This document shows, one piece after another, positions 1 to 12,360 of a stretch of DNA of 64,000 bases. The translations under genes and the position numbers were made by a program. Origin of the DNA: Trissonchulus latispiculum (Eukaryota > Nematoda > Enoplea > Enoplida > Ironidae). Each line of letters begins with the position of its first letter. The first letter of the stretch is position 1. The stretch lies in NCBI GenBank assembly GCA_030248195.1, contig JASAND010028452.1, forward strand, positions 1 to 64,000. Direction: 5' to 3'. The notes under the pieces were generated by a model. It was not told where the DNA came from, searched no databases, and was given only the letters and a program-made list of their open reading frames with translations.

Positions 1-692
1 TACTCACTACCTAAAGAACAATTTCACCCTAAAATAAACCCACATTAAATACACCCCCATCCCACTGAGACCAGACGTAACGTCACCTCATTACACAATA
101 TTGCATATCTAGGGTCTCGATGGTCGAGCCAGCTAGGTATCTTTCGAGGTTAAGACGTAACTACACGTAAATGTGCACTGGGCACTGATTTGCGGAGGGG
201 GTCACTAAGTACACTAATAAAAAGTTGCGTGGTGATAGGTAGGCTATTAACGTCTATGTATAGCGCGGTTCGAAACGATAACAGAAAGGTACCCGCCAGC
301 TCTTTCATTATGTACAACTTGCTGGAAGTCTTTAGAACTAGAGGAACTCATTTGCAGGAAGCGAACAATGGAACAAGACAACCAATTTAACATAAAACCT
401 GATTATTATACATGTATCGTATCTTACCCGAGACCACTTGAATAAGAAATTTCCACACAAGAAATCGCACTATTGTCAAATTTCGCGTCATCAGTTATGC
501 AATAGTTTAACAGTTTGGGAATACAAAATTACATATCTTTCCTCTCCTTAGCGCACTTCGAAATCCTTAGGACAAATTGAATTATCGATGCTGAACGTTT
601 AGAATTGTAACCATATATACACGCATTTTGCATAGGACCTGGAAGAACTATGGATGGTCAGAAAAGAACAACAATTGCAGGAACTAACTGAT
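1..692. other. Intergenic, no gene recognised
   Basis: AT-rich sequence with no open frame that resembles a known protein and no RNA gene that I recognise. Confidence 0.5.
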
Positions 693-960
693 TTTTGTAA
701 AAAATGTTACATAACTTTAAAACTTTAAATAGTTCCAAAAATAGTATGGGGCTGGTTTGATTTCAAAACAGTAAACAGTTTTAAAGTCGATTCTGGATTT
801 CGGTCAGGCTGCTTGGACAATCCAGTGTTCCAGCCTGATACAACACGAAATTGTGAAAACTGTAATAGACTATAAAATTAAAATGTCATTTGTTGAATTC
901 AGTATGTTCCTGACTGATGCAAATTTTTCTGTTTAAAGTTAACGTTTCTTGTATAAAATG
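693..960. repeat. Left arm of an old inverted-repeat pair
   Basis: The reverse complement of 3830-4140 aligns along this stretch with many substitutions. Clear anchors are GCTGGTTTGATTTCAAAAC (about 750) against GACTGGTTTGACTTCAAAAT, and GTCATTTGTTGAATTCAGTA (about 885) against GTCATTTGTCGAATCCAGTG. The arms enclose about 2.9 kb containing the transporter exon. This could be the ends of an old transposon or two opposite copies of one dispersed repeat. Confidence 0.5.
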
Positions 961-1231
961 CTGTCAATTGTCGATTTTATGTTTCAAACGATGCCTTCAT
1001 TCATCTTGAAAGTCAGTCCAGAAATGTCTCTCGAGCCAAGAAAAAAGAGGAAGAAAGAAATTGTAGAATTACTGAAACACAAAAGTGTCACTTTGTAAAC
1101 TGATAGTGTGAGTGAAAGCTGGTTTCTTCTTGGTCCACCAGCTCTTGTAGAAGCGCTACGAAAGCATGGATCCGACTATATCTTTATTAGTATAAAATTA
1201 CATGATTCCCACGTTTTGAACAATGGTCAAC

Positions 1232-2218
1232 CTAGTCTTGAGATCTGTGGTATCTATAAGTTGAAAGTTGCGAGTGGTTGGGCAAATGCGAATCGGATTG
1301 GACTGGACCCAATACTGCAATATCATGCAGCATACCCAACTGGAAAGCTCGGCGAAAGAGGCGACTGGTCAGGGTAAAGCAAAGGCCTCCGATCAGCATC
1401 ACAACCAACATGGCAAACAGGAGATCACGAGGGGAGTGGGTAATCATGGAAACGCTGGTCGTCACTGGGACAATCAGTCGACCCAAATGACCAGCGGTCA
1501 GGGCAAAGGAACAATACCAGTGACCGGTCAACTGGAGCTGGCGATCCAGCCAGGCATAGCTGACCGGGCGCAGTGGACCCAGACCCAGACCGAACAGGGC
1601 CACACCCACCCACAGGATGGACGAGTGAAAGTCAACAAAGACGGATAGGACGGCTGCCGATATCAGGGCCAGCGAGATACAGGTTGTCAGGACGATAATT
1701 GGACTAACAATTTCACCGGGCACGGCGGGACGAGATTTTTGAGAGCCAGGGGAGCTAGTGGTACAAAAGATCAAAATAAACAGACGACTCAGTACCAGAG
1801 CGGCCCAATAGAGAGTATTCAGGAGAATGCCGGCTGCTTGGTCCTGATGCTCAGCAACGACTGCGAAAACGGTCAACAGATTGTAGACTGTCGAATCCAG
1901 ACCACCGACGAGGATGAAAAATAGAATCATAGCCAACCAGGTATATCGAAAATAGCGAGCTGCACCCCCAGTGGTTCGAAACTCGGGCCTGCCTCCTCCT
2001 CCTAGAGGGCCAGCAGCGGTTGATGAGAGATCAGATTTGTAGACTTTACAGGGCATCATACAACAGATGCCCAGATTGCTCAGTGCAGAGAGCAGTGATA
2101 GGATGGCCAGAACCAGATAAGCAAATTCCGTTCGATTCAAGGCACGCACACCGTCAATCATTCTATTCCAATAGGTGGGACCGGGCCCTGTCGAAGCCGC
2201 GACCGATGTAGTACTACT
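1232..2218 (-). CDS. MFSD4/NaGLT1-like major facilitator transporter, C-terminal half (partial gene, last exon)
   Basis: The minus-strand frame is open from a likely acceptor (AG at 2219-2220 after a CTAAC branch-like motif) to the stop at 1232; an in-frame ATG is at 2161. About seven hydrophobic segments are visible, matching helices 6-12 of a 12-helix MFS carrier. The stretch AAGILLNTLYWAALVLSRLF resembles the helix 7-8 region of MFSD4/NaGLT1 (SLC60) carriers, and ILWVGVALFGLGLGPLRP with the following YAWLDRQLQLTG matches the helix 10-11 region. These proteins sit in the plasma membrane and some family members move sugars; the substrate here is unknown. The N-terminal six helices are not recognisable in the 2 kb upstream, so either a long intron separates them or the locus is a decayed or partial copy. 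The gene runs away from the channel gene at 4.7 kb. Family call by eye only. Confidence 0.6.
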   Translation of the reverse strand, partial: SSTTSVAASTGPGPTYWNRMIDGVRALNRTEFAYLVLAILSLLSALSNLGICCMMPCKVYKSDLSSTAAGPLGGGGRPEFRTTGGAARYFRYTWLAMILFFILVGGLDSTVYNLLTVFAVVAEHQDQAAGILLNTLYWAALVLSRLFILIFCTTSSPGSQKSRPAVPGEIVSPIIVLTTCISLALISAAVLSVFVDFHSSILWVGVALFGLGLGPLRPVSYAWLDRQLQLTGHWYCSFALTAGHLGRLIVPVTTSVSMITHSPRDLLFAMLVVMLIGGLCFTLTSRLFRRAFQLGMLHDIAVLGPVQSDSHLPNHSQLSTYRYHRSQD

Positions 2219-2464
2219 CTCCGATACAGTGGTTAGAAAGGATCAGAGTTGCGTTTGCAACCGGGGCAGGGTTGTCGCAGTGGTGGTGGAAATTGAAACA
2301 GATGAAAAGATTTCGAGCATGGTGATGAGTCCTCAATTTAATAGCTGTGCTCAAGGTCAGCAGAAATGGGGGAGGTGAATAACTTGCAGGCTGCAATGGA
2401 AATCGGCAGGTTCCATCGTGGATGTTGTAGTGGCACTATAAACAGTATCACTGGTAAGACTATC

Positions 2465-2650
2465 ACGCTACTCACGGTACACTTCCAGCTGATAGTCTCA
2501 AAAATGTGCTCTAAATTTGACACTCGCCGGTGCTTCGTTTGGAGCAAGATCTACGGGAAAACTGCATTACATTTGGCTGTCAGCGGGGTCAGACTATTTA
2601 GGATCCGATGGTATTTTAATAGACCTAACACTATTGTACACGAAACAAAT
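2465..2650 (+). pseudogene. Decayed ankyrin-repeat fragment related to the channel gene
   Basis: This stretch aligns with about 7075-7200 inside exon 3 of the channel gene. Shared strings include GCTTCGTTTGGAGCAAGATC and CATTTGGCTGTCAGCGG. It keeps ankyrin-like codons (TLAGASFGARS, then an AL-H-LAVSG-like run), but a 3-base loss near ATCTACGG and a frameshift around position 2555 break the frame. After about 2600 the two diverge. It looks like the remnant of a paralogue or a partial duplication of the gene 2 kb downstream. Confidence 0.65.
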
Positions 2651-3829
2651 TAAGGTATGCCAATTGCCAATGCCTGTTGCCAATGCTACGCATCCAGCCA
2701 ACGTCCTTTGGGCGAGCCAGGACTACTGAGATTCGGAAATACAAATCAGAATCCAAATAGTTGCAACAGAAAGGGTTACTCCCTTCCTGTGCGGAGCGGA
2801 TTACCTGCTGATTTTTGGTACCTACTACTGTACCAACGACTATTCTCAGTACTGCTAGCATACCCTATGTAACAAATCAAAGTTATTTAAAACAATCCAT
2901 GGAGCTCTTGTGCTTTGGAATCATTATCAGTCTGGAACGTGAATGTTATCCTACTAGGCGCAATGATCCTCGGTGCCAAAGAATTGGGCATACAGCTCCC
3001 AATTAGTTCCAATTAAGTTTCCAGTGCCCATACCTAGCTCCTTCCCACTGCCGCAACAAGCCTGCCTGTCCAATTTGTGGAAAAGAGAAAAGATAGCTAA
3101 CCAGCAGTTTACAACCAAGACAGGAGTTGCAACTCGCAATTGCAGGTCAGTCTGCACGAGTTGAGAAAATAATCAAAAGCAAAAACGCAAGGGAATACCA
3201 AGTCAAAAGCAGAAGAAAGTTCCAACTCCAACATGTTACAGCAGCTACCGGAAAAGACCTGAAGCAAAATGATATGCGCAGACACTCAGTGTTTAAGATA
3301 CATTTGCGATGGGCTGAAAACTTGGCGATCAGTGAACCCACAACAACCCTTCAATCCTACAATATCTGGTGGATTAACTCATCATTAGAATAATCTCTTT
3401 ACACATAGCAAATTTACAAAACACAGTGTTCCACAGCGGGTTAGGTATCTCTTTTTCTGACTTGGCAAACATGGGGTAAAACTGCTTTTCTGCAGTTATT
3501 CTGCTAAAACTTTCTGCATGTAATTTGATACAGGCAAAAGGCAGGATTTGACACCTGATCACGATCCTGGTTTTGGCTACCTGCTCCAATGCCAAATCTA
3601 AGCTAATTAGATCTAAGTGCGTCCAGCGTCTTTAGGATTCCATTTTTATCTGAACTACAGTTTGTGACCCAGAAAAAAGATATCGGTACGCTGTTCATAT
3701 TCTGGGAAAGATACTTTGGGCAGAATTTTAGACAATCAACGTTTTTTTTTCAAAAAGTTCAGTTTCTTTCTAGCCTATTTTTCCCTCAAGCGAACGTTTC
3801 TGCACTGAAATTTAACAAATAAAGTCATA
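2651..3829. other. Intergenic, no gene recognised
   Basis: Short open frames on both strands, none with a recognisable motif. The missing N-terminal half of the 1232-2218 transporter was looked for here on the minus strand and not found. Confidence 0.4.
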
Positions 3830-4140
3830 GTTTTAAATTTTGTCACGTTTTATAACAATCGTTTTAAACGTTTTAGTACAAAGGTTCTTATCAGCTAGAA
3901 ACACACTGGATTCGACAAATGACAGCATTATTAAATTTTGTAATAGTTTTGACAATTTTGTTACAACTGTTTGTATCAGTCAAGAACACACTGGATTTCA
4001 GCACGATCAAAATCATGAACCAACTATCTTCTTTAAAACATCATCATCTTCACTAAAACAGTTTACTATTTTGAAGTCAAACCAGTCGCTTTTCCCTGTA
4101 GCTATTTAAATTTTTGCAGTAAACTTCTTTTTCTACAAAA
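3830..4140. repeat. Right arm of an old inverted-repeat pair
   Basis: Diverged reverse complement of 693-960. It also carries two related sub-blocks, each with the motif AACACACTGGATT (about 3899 and 3985), so the arm itself is partly duplicated. Confidence 0.5.
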
Positions 4141-4695
4141 TGTGTTTTTCCCGTACATGTTATTCTTTTATCAGCGTTACAGTTGCGCAATATGTTTCCA
4201 GATTTACTCATGTGGCCAAGCCAGGCCTAATGGCCTTGATCTGTCGATTCTTCCTTGTATATCAAAGTGTAGCAAGAATATGGTTGCATCTCAAGTTTAC
4301 AACTTTGGCTGGAAAAGCAAAATTACTTTGATTCAAAATCGGATTCTATTTACTCGTTTATGTGGCGCCAGATTTCCTAAAAACACTTTAAAAAATTTTG
4401 AGCCAAAAATGTTTTGGTTTCCCTTGCTCCCGGCCTAAAACTCGGAAAAAATTAAAAACTACGAAAACGAAATCGTAAAATTTTGCCATAAACAATATTA
4501 AGTTCAGCTCTTTTTTGAAGTAAATGCTGAATTTTGAGAAGTTAGGTTTAGTGAGCCACTAACAGTAACTGTTTGTTAGCACGGTTGGTAACTGTACCCT
4601 TATATTACACATTATGTACGTTTCGTTTATTTCGTTGTGGAGAACACAATTGACCGATAAGGCAAACCAGTGCAACGAAAACAGATGCGTTTGGA

Positions 4696-7600
4696 ATGAT
4701 TAAATTGGAGAAAATGATACTTTTGTGGTTTCTAACGTGGAAGGTTCTTGTCCAGTTAGCCTCTGGTAAGATATGCATAGGAGTCTAACTTTGGTTTTTT
4801 GTGCGTTGCATCCTCTAACGGATCCGTTGTCCACTTTCTTCAAATTAATCTAATCTTCTGCGAAATGTGATAAATATTTGATTTGATATTTTGTTGTCTT
4901 GATTCTCTAGACCTGAGGTATGTACGGACATCGGCGGATTCCGAACTTGACGCTTATGCTCGTTTACAACTCGACTGTAGTGGAAAAACTCATTCACTCC
5001 TGTGAGAACCTTCCGAGTTCGAAGATGAACCATGGTAACAAAATAGGAATAGTGAGACACTCAGTCTGTCTAAGCACATTAAGGTCAAAATTTCGGGGGT
5101 TCTTAGCCATATGTCAACTCTTCCTTCAATAAATACAATAGTGCAGTCATGCACTCCTTAGTAAAAAAGTAAAGCTTAACTCTGACCTAATTTCCCCTTG
5201 AAAGACACCTAGGGATAGTATTGATTGCGTTTTTCTAATTACAGTCTTTGATCAAAAGCGAATCATTTCAGGTCAGCTTTCTGCGCCACAAAGTAAAGCT
5301 CAACTTCAGTCAATCTACATCACAGCTATTGATAATGAAGACATTTCAACACTGATCAGCTTAACTCAAACTAATTACCTCAGTTCTGATATTCAAATTT
5401 TCTACAATGCTCAGACCTCGTTGCTTCAGTACGCCATAAATCGGGACCACCCAAATGTGGACGTTGTAAGATATCTTGTTTATGGCATAAATACAAACGA
5501 TAGAGAGCTGATGGCTGACACTTTATGTAATGCTTTAATTGATGCTGTTTCTGCAGTTGAACCTAATTTGCCCGTTGTTGCTGTGTTAGCCCAAAGAGCT
5601 AGCGGTTGTTCCTACAGTTTTCTCCATTCTGCTGTGAAAACGGCGAATTTCGATCTCCTGCGATTAATGCTGAACTCTCGAAGGCATTACGGAGATGTGG
5701 ATTTCGTGGATGATGATTTGAATGGAACAACTCCATTTCTTTTCGCCTCAATGCAATCTAAACCGAATTTTGACATACTCAATCTACTCTTACAGAAACG
5801 CGCTGATATTAATGCTGTCGACAGTTCAGGACAGTCGGCCCTACACTACGCAGCTCAGAGTGATAATTTCAAACTGGTAAAGTTTCTGCTAGAAAATGGA
5901 GCGATGGCTGATAACAGAGGGTCTACTGATAATTTATCAGCACTAATGATTGCAGCCAACAGTTCACAACCCAGTATGGATATAATTATCGCGCTGTTAA
6001 ACGCTGGAGCTGCCATAAATGCCACAAATTCGAATAATTGGACGCCAGCGCATTTTGCAGCGCTTTCTGGAAACGACAAAATAACGAGGCTATTGCTTGA
6101 AAGGGGGTCCGATCGCGGTGAAATTGAATCACTTTTGATGCTGACTTTGGACCAAAAGACGGAACAGCTAGAAAGTGTTTCAGTGCTTCTGGACTTTAAA
6201 CCGGATTTAGGGAAAAGAGATCCGTTTGGAAGAAATCCGCTTCACTTGGCGGCAGCCTGGAGCCACCAAAACGCCATTAATATTTTACTCGGCTACCTAA
6301 ATAGTACCGTCGATAAAGGTATAATTGATATAATTGATTAGCTGTAATTAATGTTGCGTACAATACTGACTTGAAGGAATCTAGAATGCCTATAAAACAT
6401 ACAAGGCATATGTACAAGGCATCTACAAGGCTTGGTATTCAGGTTAACTGTTTTTAATTTGCTGTTGATGAAGTTGATTAATTCTATCCAATTTTCATAT
6501 GTATTGTTTCTACTTTCAGAAAAAGCAAAAACTATCGTGAACAGCTATTCAGCCGCAGAGGAAACGCCGCTATTAGCTGTGAAAGACAACGCTAAATATC
6601 CTTGGGGTGATGATTATACGTTACCAACAATTACAGAGCTGGTTAACGGTGGTGCCAACATAGAAGCAAAAAATGGTGCTGGGGAGACAGCGCTTTCGAT
6701 TGCTGCAAAACGACACCATTTCGCAACAATAGAATTTCTACTGAACGCCGGTGCCAACGTATCGACTCGCGATAATAATGGGAAATCTCCATTTCTGGTG
6801 GGAGTTTCCAATCTCTGTGGGTGTCAAGACGTTGATTGTTGGACGAGTTACGATCTTCTAAAGTCTTTCGGGGCAAACCTTAATGATATGGACAACAGAA
6901 ATATGACAGCTTTGCACTATGTATCAGAAAATTTCTGCTGCTGCCTAAGATTTCTTGGAGTCGCTCAGTACCTTCTGAACCAAAGTTTAGATTTAAATCA
7001 GCAAAATAGATTTGGAGAAACACCACTGATGAGCGCTCTCTCGTCCATTGTAGAAAATAATTGGGATAATGTGAATCACGATACACTTCCAGCAGATAAT
7101 CTCAAAGAATTTGCCCTAAATTTGACATTCGCTGGCGCTTCGTTTGGAGCAAGATCAATCTACGGTAAAACTGCACTACATTTGGCTGTCAGCGGAGTCA
7201 GTGCTGATCCGAAGTTAGTTCAAGCCATGCTCTCGAAGGGCGCAGATCCCAACATTCAGGATAAGTGCGGATTTACACCATTAATGTATGCCATAAAAAG
7301 TGAACAATTTTACCTAGCTGACCTCCTGCTTAATTTCAGTGCCAACGTAAATTTGGTGTCTGAATCGGACAACTTGGATTGCACCAACGGAGGGCAGACT
7401 GCCTTAATTGTTGCCACTAACAATTCAAGAGCCAACAAAACTTTCATTAAAATATTGGTTTCAAGTGGAGCTGATATTAATACACAGGATTCCACTGGAA
7501 ATACAGCCTTATCCTATGCAATTCAGAGAGACCAGTTTGAGATTGCAAATTATTTGCTGAATCAGGGAAGTTTGCTCAATCAGACAACAGGTAACGGTTG

Positions 7601-10600
7601 GTCTGCGCTACATTTTGACTCTGAAAAAACCCAGGAACAGGCTGCTACTATTGCAGAAAGACTGCTTGAAAAGGGGGTTAATCCAAACCTCGTGAATAAT
7701 AATGGTGAAACAGCACTTCACATTGCATCCAGGTCTGGCAATTTGCTGACAGTAAAATTGCTATTATCCTATGGAGCTGACTCCTCGGCAGTAAATGATG
7801 GCTACCTCACTGCTGTACAGATGGCTGTAGATTTGCCGATGGAAAGAGTTGATATTGTGGGGGAATTACTCAGGAATTCAAGTGAAACTGACACTCTAGT
7901 TAACCCGATCTACAATACAGACAGTCCTCTATTTATTGCAGCTAAAAAGCAGTACTGGGACACTGCAAAGTTGTTGCTAAGTAAAGGAGCTCAGGTCAAT
8001 CGTAGAACAGAGTATGGAACGAAGAGTACCGCTTTGATGGCGGCAGCGAGCAGTGGAGAAGCGCTAACGAGACTGCTGGTTCTCAATGGTGCTCTAACGA
8101 GTACTCCCCATGCTGGGGTGTGCCGAACCTCAGGATATTGGACGGCAGAAGATTGGGCAAGACGAGAAATCAGGGACGATCTAAGTCTAATGTACACTTT
8201 GATGTGGCTGAATCCACGTCCATACAATAACGATTCAGACGTCTTTCATGTGGGTTGCTTTTCACGCCGTTACTCTGCAAATATTGCAGGAATTGCAGGT
8301 CTTAAATTGCAAACACAACCGATGTTTGAACATAAAGCTATCGTTTCAGGTCAAGTAAACGATTCCGTTCAATGTTTTCAATACTGTCAGGAAAACGGGT
8401 ATCGATATGCAGCCGTATTCAAGACGGATCGACTGAGATTAGACGATTGCGAGGGCTGCTGTGAAATTGGCTGTTCTTGCGGCAACAGAGTTCCAGGCGA
8501 GGCCAGAACCAGCGGAGACTGCATTTATCGATGTCCCGGAAATCCAGAGAGTCGATGCGGCAGCGAAACATCGTTGGATATTTTCCGACTCAATTCCGGA
8601 AAATCCAAAACGAGGTGTCCATTTGGTTGGTATCAGTTCAGATCCAAATGTTACAAACTGTTTCGAGAATCGTCAGATTTTCTGACAGCAGTGGAAACCT
8701 GTCAGCTGCTTGGTGGCTGGCCTGTCTCTATTGCGGATTCGGAAATGAATTTGAAATTGGGAAAATGGCTTCGAGACGAACAGATGCTAGAAATATTCCT
8801 GGGTCTCTGGGATAAGTTTTCCAATGGCGTTTATGTTTGGTCCGACGACACAGTTTTCAATTTTCACAATTTCACATCCCACTCTGTTCCCCAATCACCC
8901 TCTCACGATTGTGTTAAATTAATGCTGAATGGAGAAGACGTCTTTGGCTGGACTTTGGTTGATTGTCAGCAATTACTCTCATTTGTTTGCTACATTCATT
9001 CAATCCAACCTTTATCCGAAACTGATGCAAAGAAATCGGGCAATTCATGTTACTCTAAGGAAGGAAGAAATAATTCAGTGATTGAACCACAGATACAAAC
9101 GGTTGTCCTATTTGTCTGCATCCTACTTCTGAGCGGGACTCTTGTGTTTTTGATTGTAGCTTACTTCGCTTACATTAGAAGTTGTCTTACCAAAGGAATT
9201 TTTGTCTGCCGACTTGAAATAACTAAATTGTGTAGAGAAGTTCAGTCTTGTCGACAAGATTTGATCGTTTACTGTCAGGAAACGTCAATCGCCGGGGTAA
9301 AAGAGATACTGACTGCCCAAAATAGACTTTCTCGCGCCATTTGGAGTAGTCTATTTGTAGCCTTAATTATTTTTATGACACTTCAAACTGACGATATGAT
9401 CAACATATTTATGGCACAGAAAACTGCCAGTTCCGTTGAAACGATTCAACTTTCACCAGATGAGCCGTATTTGAAAACTTTGACAATTTGTGCGCATAAG
9501 TTTGGCGGTTGGGCGAAAATGATAGATTCAACTAGATGTGGTGACTTTGGGAAATCTGATAATTATTCGTTGCTAATTAAGACCCTGACAGGATTTGCCG
9601 ATGTTGACGACCCCGCAATTCAGAAAACTTTGGACGATAGTTTGGCGAAATTGATGAATTGTTTAAATTGTTCAACTTTGAGTGAAGTTTATGCACAACT
9701 CTGGGGTATCGAGCCGTTACGAGGAATAGAATTTGAATCGGATCCCTTTCTGACTGATCAAAACAATCCTTTGGGTCCGCTAATTTGCCGAGCGGTCAGA
9801 AACAGATACTGCAATGAAAAGACTGGCTGCTCCTATGGATTTCGACTTCAGATAGACTGGTCAGTATTTTTTGCCACCCGCGAACTTTTGAATCCGTCTG
9901 CTAAAACATTTTCTGTATACTTTTCGCCATATTTCGCCCTCAATTCCAGCTTAGCCGGTCAAATATTTCAAGGAGGATACGGTCTAAGTCAGATTTCTTA
10001 TGAGTTTTCTGATTCCGAATGGCGAAACACGACTGATAAGATGGAGACATTCAAACTGAACAGACAGATTTCCCTTGAAGCCAGCATTCATTTGCATCAA
10101 AGTAAGAGAATTCGACCATGCTTAGAGTTTGATTCTAAAGACGAGGCGGCTTCTTTGATCCCAACTTGGTTTAATGAAACCAGCTGTGACAACGGAGCTA
10201 CCAACCTGGACTGTAAAGAAGAGGGAGCTCGACTCTTTCAGAACTGTTCTCACTGGGCTATGCATGATGGAGAGCTGGCAAAATTCTACCGACCCTGTAA
10301 CTTATGGAATCAGCAGTACTTTAAGAGAAATTCAGAAAAAGTTTGCTGGTATCAGGAATGCTTGCACGGTTGTCAACAAATTCCGTACTGTAAAAGTTGG
10401 TCTGTGAAAATGAACAGTGCAGCCAATTCGGCCAATGTTGTTGAAAATTCGGATATTCTTATCACAATCTCACTACCAGTTGAACTCCTCGTTTTCGGTG
10501 AAGAATTTTTGATGTCGCCCACGGATCTGATTGCAAATATTGGTGGTCTCTGGGGACTATACATAGGTTCACAATTTCCTTTTTATTTAAAATATATAAA

Positions 10601-11141
10601 ATATAGAATACGAATTGTTTTGCACAGCAAAGTTGTTTTTCTGTAAACTTTCTTGGAATGTCATACCTCAATGTACTACTTTTCTGCCATTGTATATATG
10701 TTCATTGCAATATTGAGCAAATTCAGATCCAGAGAGTGATTGTAAGTGTGACTTTGATTAAGCATTAATCAGATTTAAAGCCATTCCACCTTTTAGAAAT
10801 AATTTGATCATGTTTGTCATATTTGCTCATAATCGCAAAATCTAAGAACTCAGCATAACGTAACTATGTTTCCAAATTTTCAGGAGTTTCATTTGTCTCC
10901 TTGGCTCACATTATCTGGTTTGTTGTTGATTCGGTGATCGCTCGGCGCCGAAGACGATCCATGATTCATCAGGTTGTGGACCAGTATCTCTTGATGGCCT
11001 TCAGAAAGCAGTCCACCGCCAATATCTACCAATACGCCATTCAGCAGAACAAAATATCAACAGGTATTTAGTATTTACATACATTAACACATATAGAACA
11101 TAATTTTAAATTTTAAACATTTTCCAGCTGTTTTTGCGTAG
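4696..11141 (+). CDS. Signal peptide-ankyrin-WSC-C-type lectin-DEG/ENaC channel fusion protein (5 exons)
   Basis: Exons by eye: 4696-4765, 5272-6318, 6520-10566, 10884-11063, 11128-11141; 5358 nt, 1785 residues, all four introns phase 1 with GT...AG ends. Exon 1 gives a hydrophobic signal peptide (about 1-24). Residues about 40-930 hold many ankyrin repeats with several N-glycosylation sequons. A cysteine-rich WSC domain covers about 948-1063 and a C-type lectin domain about 1072-1196; the latter lacks the EPN and WND calcium motifs (WTLVDC stands where WND is usual). A helix at about 1230-1258 is followed by a full DEG/ENaC subunit: cytoplasmic TSIAGVKEI, where the usual His-Gly gating motif reads Ala-Gly; TM1 about 1312-1333; a cysteine-rich ectodomain; TM2 containing GGLWGLYIGVS, a G-x-S selectivity filter formed across the exon 3/4 junction; and a basic tail. 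The extra helix puts the ankyrin, WSC and lectin parts outside the cell while keeping the channel in its normal topology. The in-frame ATG at 6432 is intronic. The short last exon is the least certain. Confidence 0.85.
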
Positions 11142-12360
11142 CCTTAGCCATTTTTGTTACCCCTTTTCCCCGAGGGCTTGTATATTGCCTGGGCTTGGGG
11201 GGGCTGGACAATCCGGCGTTAACCTGTTGGTAACTAATTACGTGCAGATTGCAGGTGAGAATCTTGAAATTGCTCACATACATATTACGCTCTTAATTAT
11301 CCTGCTTTCAAAAATATTCTTAATCTCTTGCCCTCTACAAGATGAATCTGCCTTGGAATCTTGTATTTGTGGTAAGTATTTGTAGGTATTTGTGGTAAGT
11401 AAACAGTATTTGTGGTAAGCAACACAGCTCGAGTGTAGCATTTGAATTACATATACTTTGAGGTCAAAGTCGCAACGTTTAGAATATGAAAATATTTATG
11501 ATCCGGTATCTTTTATAACAAGAACTGACCGGTCTCTTCACAGGTCTCAAAACTTTACCGATTGAATAGAAATTTGGCTTGAGCATGTATATAATTCAAC
11601 ATGTTGATTTCAAAATAAGATTTTAAAATTTTATAAAATTTTAATTTTTTCCATAAATTCGACCATTTCTCGATCTTGGACCAACCTCCTAAAGTGTGAG
11701 GATGTGAGACCAACTTTCACTTATCCCAACTGACCTTTAAAATAGAACTTGTTGCGGCCGTACAGCCTTATGGATTTGCTTCAGGAATTTGATCTTGGAA
11801 GAAAAAATGATCAGCGTAGTCAAATTGCAGGAAAAAATGTTAAATTTTTAAATTGTTTTAAAAATGGTAAAATTTGTGCAAAATTTGCTGTCATTGCTCA
11901 GATTGCGATTTTCTCGTATGCTGGATTGCAGTGTCTTAAACTTTCAGCGTCCGCCCCCGGAGTTGTGCAGGTCAACTCAGCTCCGACCACTCCTGGAAGC
12001 TTACGGAGGCGATTATCCCTGTAGTGGAACGGTCTGTACTGGATGTGGCCGTCTAGTTTAATGGATACGCAGGAATCATATATTCCATTAGCCCTAAAGT
12101 GAGCAGCGGGAGGGAACCACAAACTGAATAAATGAACATGTCTTTAAATGAATGAAAGCTTTACGTTTTAAGTTTAAATATCTTTATGTACGTACAGGAG
12201 GGCTAAAGTTAGGAAGTTATTAAACAGCAACCAGGATATGGAGGTGACTAAAAAACCAGGATCGGGATCAGGACCAGGAGTTACAAGCCGATTCTGCAAT
12301 GGATCCTGTTTCTAGCCACTCTACCTAAACGAAGGGTCTACCCTCGAGTCGGATTATGAT
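11142..12360. other. 3' flank of the channel gene, with repeat fragments
   Basis: No gene recognised. 11530-11735 is related, in opposite orientation, to 23290-23530 (AAAACTTTACCGATTGA-type string) and ends in TTATCCCAACTG, the motif that also borders repeats at 14175, 22740 and 24005. An AATAAA at 12127-12132 is a possible polyadenylation signal, but its distance from the stop makes it doubtful. Confidence 0.4.

Noticed and set aside
6432..6519. ATG at 6432 as the start of the 1404-codon frame
   Set aside because: It lies upstream of a good acceptor at 6518-6519. Joining exon 2 to 6520 in phase 1 restores a continuous ankyrin protein with an upstream signal peptide.
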